Origin: Entrophospora sp. SA101
Lineage: Eukaryota > Glomeromycota > Glomeromycetes > Entrophosporales > Entrophosporaceae
NCBI GenBank assembly: GCA_958430865.1
Contig: CAUDNR010001347.1
Coordinates: forward strand, 31,364 to 95,363
DNA length: 64,000 nt
Direction of reading: 5' to 3'
Shown here: positions 60,933-64,000 of the stretch, piece by piece
How the letters are laid out: the number at the start of each line of letters is the position of its first letter
How positions within the stretch are numbered: the first letter of the stretch is position 1
The notes under the pieces: generated by a model
What the model was told of the DNA's origin: nothing
The model's database searches: none
What the model saw: the letters and a program-made list of their open reading frames with translations, nothing else
Made by a program: the position numbers and the translations under genes

Positions 60933-62264
60933 ATGACGGAACAAAATAAAAAATCTTTTTTGGTAGACTTTATGATGGGTGGTGTTTCAGCAGCAGTTTC
61001 TAAAACAGCAGCAGCACCAATTGAACGTGTAAAGCTTCTTATTCAGAATCAAGATGAGATGATCAAAGCAGGCCGTCTTCAAACACCTTATAAAGGAATT
61101 GGCGAGTGTTTCACCAGAACAATTAAAAATGAAGGAGTTATATCACTTTGGCGTGGTAATACAGCAAATGTCATTAGATATTTTCCAACACAAGCATTAA
61201 ATTTTGCTTTCAAAGATAAATTCAAAAAAATGTTCAATTATAAAAAGGATAAAGATGGCTATGCTAAGGTTTTCCTTGGTAACATTGCATCTGGCGGTGC
61301 TGCTGGTGCTGTATCTTTGACTTTTGTCTACTCACTTGATTATGCTCGTACTCGTCTTGCTAATGATGCAAAAGCTGCCAAGAAAGGTGGCGAACGTCAA
61401 TTCAATGGCTTGGTTGATGTTTATCGTAAAACCATTAAATCCGATGGTATTGTTGGTCTTTATAGAGGTAATAAATACGATTTTGATTTTTCTTTTGATT
61501 TTATGGAATCATTATTAGTTAATTAATCAAATACTTGACCATTTAGGATTCAATATTTCATGTGTTGGTAAGTTTGTATCAAATATGTATAAATGCACAT
61601 TTTGCTGAATAATTCAGATTTTTCAGATTCACTAATTTTACCTTGTTGATAAATAATTAATATAATTTAGGTATTATAATTTATAGAGGTCTTTACTTTG
61701 GTATGTACGATTCTCTGAAACCTATTGTTTTAACCGGGGCAGTCAAAGACAGTCTTTTGGGATCGTAAGTATTGTGATTATGATTATGATTATGATTATC
61801 ATATGATAACAATTATAGCGATCATCCTTCTATGGTATTATCACCATTAGATCATAAATAATCCTTCTAATTCATCCATTCGTTTATTTGCAATTACGAT
61901 GAGACTAGATTCTTACTTGGATGGTGTGTAACTATTGGAGCAGGTCTTGCAAGTTATCCTATAGATACTATAAGACGTAGAATGATGATGACATCTGGTG
62001 AAGCTGTTAAATATAAGTCTTCATTACACGCGTGTAAAGAAATTATTGCCAAAGAGGGTACAAAATCTTTGTTCAAAGGTGCCGGTGCTAATATTCTTCG
62101 TGCTATTGCTGGCGCTGGTGTGTTGGCTGGGTATGTATCAAAGATTATTATTATATTTCAAAAAAAAGGTTTAATAATTAATTATATTATAATAATTAAC
62201 TCTTCTTTTTTAAAAAAATAGTTATGATAAACTTCAAGTCATTTTCTTGGGTAAAAAATATTAA
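60933..62264 (+). CDS. AAC: Mitochondrial ADP/ATP carrier
   Basis: Inner-membrane carrier exchanging cytosolic ADP for matrix ATP. Five exons, 60933-61467, 61547-61567, 61671-61764, 61909-62130 and 62222-62264, give 304 residues, the normal size. The three mitochondrial-carrier repeats are seen: [17 protein letters not shown], then [12 protein letters not shown], then [17 protein letters not shown] is diagnostic for ADP/ATP carriers. Exon 2 is only 21 nt (GFNISCVG across its edges). Other landmarks are [20 protein letters not shown] and [18 protein letters not shown]. Start chosen at the ATG preceding [16 protein letters not shown]. It converges on the IDH gene. Confidence 0.96.
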
Positions 62265-62320
62265 ATCCAAAAGTATAGAAAAAATTTATTAATAAATAAA
62301 AAAATGCATGATTTATATAG

Positions 62321-62363
<43 letters not shown>

Positions 62364-63013
62364 TGTTTTTTTAATCTTATTTAATTCCTTTTTTAATATA
62401 TTCATTTATTTAAAAAAAAAAAAAAAACAACATGGTGTTATTTTTTTTAACAATAATTTATTTTTTTAATATAGATTAGAATAATTCAATAAATTTATTA
62501 CTTGTTATTATTTATTATATTATAATTATTAATTTTGCAATAAAAATAAAAATAAGAATACATATAAAATTTAATCATAATGTCAAAGATAACTTTTACC
62601 ACCTAGACTTTTTATCTATTATCCCAAATATACAAATAATGACGCGATGTCATTATTCCGAAGATATATATTCTGTTTATTTATTGTAAAGAATGACTTC
62701 GCAATATACACCGTTTGTGGCACTTAATTAAATTATAGGTTAGCTATTTTAATAAATATGAATTAGCTAGTTATAATTCCATTCAAAATTAATAATCTCA
62801 TATATATTATATATGGAAAACAATTTATATAAATAATTTCTCCATAAATGGTATAAATATATTTACAAAAAAAAAAAATTAATAGTTATCCAAAAAAAGT
62901 AAAACTTCAAAATATTAAGTCTTTATTATATTTTTAATGCCAATCAAGCTCCTTCTAGTTGATGAAATTATAAATAAATAATTAAATAAAGGCAGAAATA
63001 ATAAAATAATTGT
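62265..63013. repeat. Convergent spacer with (AAT)n microsatellite
   Basis: An uninterrupted AAT repeat of about 14 units is at 62319-62360. The rest is A/T-rich 3' sequence of two converging genes. Confidence 0.7.
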
Positions 63014-64000
63014 TCAACTTAAATTATTAATAATTTGATTAGTAAATTCTGAATTTGTAGAATTGCCATGTAAATCTCTTGTAAGAGTTTTGCCATCAGC
63101 AATTGTTTTCAAGACTGCATTCTCAATATTCGTAGCATGATCATATAATCTCATATGTCGAAGCATCATTATTGACGAAAGGAGTAAAGCTGTTGGATTT
63201 GCCAGATCTATTATTAATTGATTAACCAATTAATTAATCAATTCGATTGGTGTTTTTAATGTTACTCGGAGGAAATTTCAATATATTTATATTTTATTTT
63301 ATTTTTACCTTTTCCAGCGATATCTGGGGCTGTTCCGTGTACAGCTTCAAATACAGAAGCTTCTTTTCCAATATTTCCTGAAGGCGTCAATCCCAATCCA
63401 CCAATAAGGCCTGCACACATATCTGATATAATATCTCCATATAAATTTGGCATTACCATCACTGTATCAGAATATCTCGATGGATCTTGTACAATCTGCC
63501 ATTAATAATATTAAATAACGCTATAGTTAAATTTTTCATAATTATAATTGTAATTATCTATGTTAAAAATTTACATGAAGACATGCACGATCCAATATCA
63601 CTTCATCAAATTTAACATCAGGATAATTTACGGCTACATCATAACAAGCTTCCAAGAATAACCCATCAGATGCTTTCCTATTGGACATTGAAAGAGTAGA
63701 ATAAAATACATACAATCAATATCAATATTATTTTTTTAAAAAAAAACCACATTAGTGCTATTATTATTGTTGTTATATTTACATGATATTTGTTTTATGT
63801 ACAGCAGTGACACTATTACGACCACAATCTCTTGCATATGTAAATGCATAATGTGCACATTTTTCAGATGCCTTCTTTGTAATTAACTTAATTGATTGAA
63901 CAACTCCCTTCACCACCACCTTCACAATCTGATGTTGTTATTATTGGTGTATTGATTTGAACAAATTCATTTTTCTATCAAAATAAATTATTATTGGCGA
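63014..64000 (-). CDS. IDH2: NAD-isocitrate dehydrogenase, catalytic (IDH2/IDH3A-type) subunit, 5' end outside window
   Basis: TCA-cycle enzyme, oxidative decarboxylation of isocitrate in mitochondria. Visible exons on the minus strand: about 63942-63783 ([32 protein letters not shown]), 63677-about 63575 ([20 protein letters not shown]), about 63496-63308 ([40 protein letters not shown]) and about 63208-63014 ([20 protein letters not shown] to the stop). LYGDIISD carries metal-binding Asp residues and [14 protein letters not shown] is the NAD-binding loop of the catalytic subunit type, rather than the divergent loop of yeast Idh1. Sequence upstream of about 63942 looks intronic; the mitochondrial leader and substrate-binding serine region are not in the window. 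Confidence 0.92.

Noticed and set aside
1..64000. tRNA, rRNA or CRISPR-like features
   Set aside because: No cloverleaf-type GGTTCGANTCC arms, rRNA signatures or regular spacer-repeat arrays were found by eye on either strand.

Overview
This window looks like nuclear DNA of a filamentous, early-diverging fungus, most plausibly an arbuscular-mycorrhizal Glomeromycotina species of the Rhizophagus type. The reasons are strong A+T richness with long poly-A/T and AT microsatellites, genes cut by many short GT-AG introns, a clearly fungal gene set (Trp4, Ssk2-type MAPKKK, Set9-type methyltransferase, Rsc9, Vps74/GOLPH3, Sok1/TCP11), and long gene-poor stretches packed with decayed genes and small DNA transposons. 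Species assignment is inference; no marker gene is present. One run of 10 Ns (26487-26496) marks an assembly gap.

Layout. 1-4649: the 5' part of the APC/C cullin subunit ANAPC2 (minus, runs off the left edge) and GOLPH3/VPS74 (plus) diverge from a 266-bp spacer. 5271-8015: a low-complexity Q/S/D-rich protein with three cysteine knuckles (minus). 8016-12566: gene-poor, with a recombinase-like fragment and two non-autonomous DNA transposons. 12567-14374: cystathionine beta-synthase with an N-terminal motif like the animal heme site. 14866-17620: a SUV4-20/Set9 histone H4-K20 methyltransferase. 18057-19431: a zinc-ribbon plus transposase-like DNA-binding protein. 20561-24901: C1D/Rrp47 and the FHA protein SNIP1/Pml1 as a divergent pair 105 bp apart, then the RSC/PBAF subunit Rsc9/ARID2, with a 5'-truncated Tc1 element just upstream of its start.

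26285-34292 is gene-poor and holds the assembly gap, a pseudogene with several stops and frameshifts (27757-29465) and a small terminal-inverted-repeat element. 34293-37444 is a TCP11/Sok1 protein. 37445-46891 is the most transposon-worn stretch: several short inverted-repeat elements (one hAT-like with a perfect 8-bp target duplication), a GC-richer decayed ORF, and a broken gene of a repetitive fungal family split by a 930-bp inverted-repeat element.

46892-52776 carries TRP4 (anthranilate phosphoribosyltransferase) converging on an Ssk2/MEKK4-type MAPKKK. 52777-60932 has a proline-rich single-pass membrane protein flanked by two diverged copies of one decayed gene, one of which hosts a 140-bp palindromic element. 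60933-64000 ends with the mitochondrial ADP/ATP carrier and the 3' half of the catalytic NAD-isocitrate dehydrogenase subunit.

Functionally the intact genes are housekeeping: cell cycle (ANAPC2), Golgi trafficking (GOLPH3), sulfur and tryptophan metabolism (CBS, TRP4), chromatin (SET9, RSC9), RNA processing (C1D, SNIP1), stress signalling (SSK2, TCP11/SOK1) and mitochondrial energy metabolism (AAC, IDH2). They do not form a pathway cluster. The unusual content lies in the accessory DNA between them. All exon boundaries were placed by eye from GT/AG sites and reading-frame continuity.
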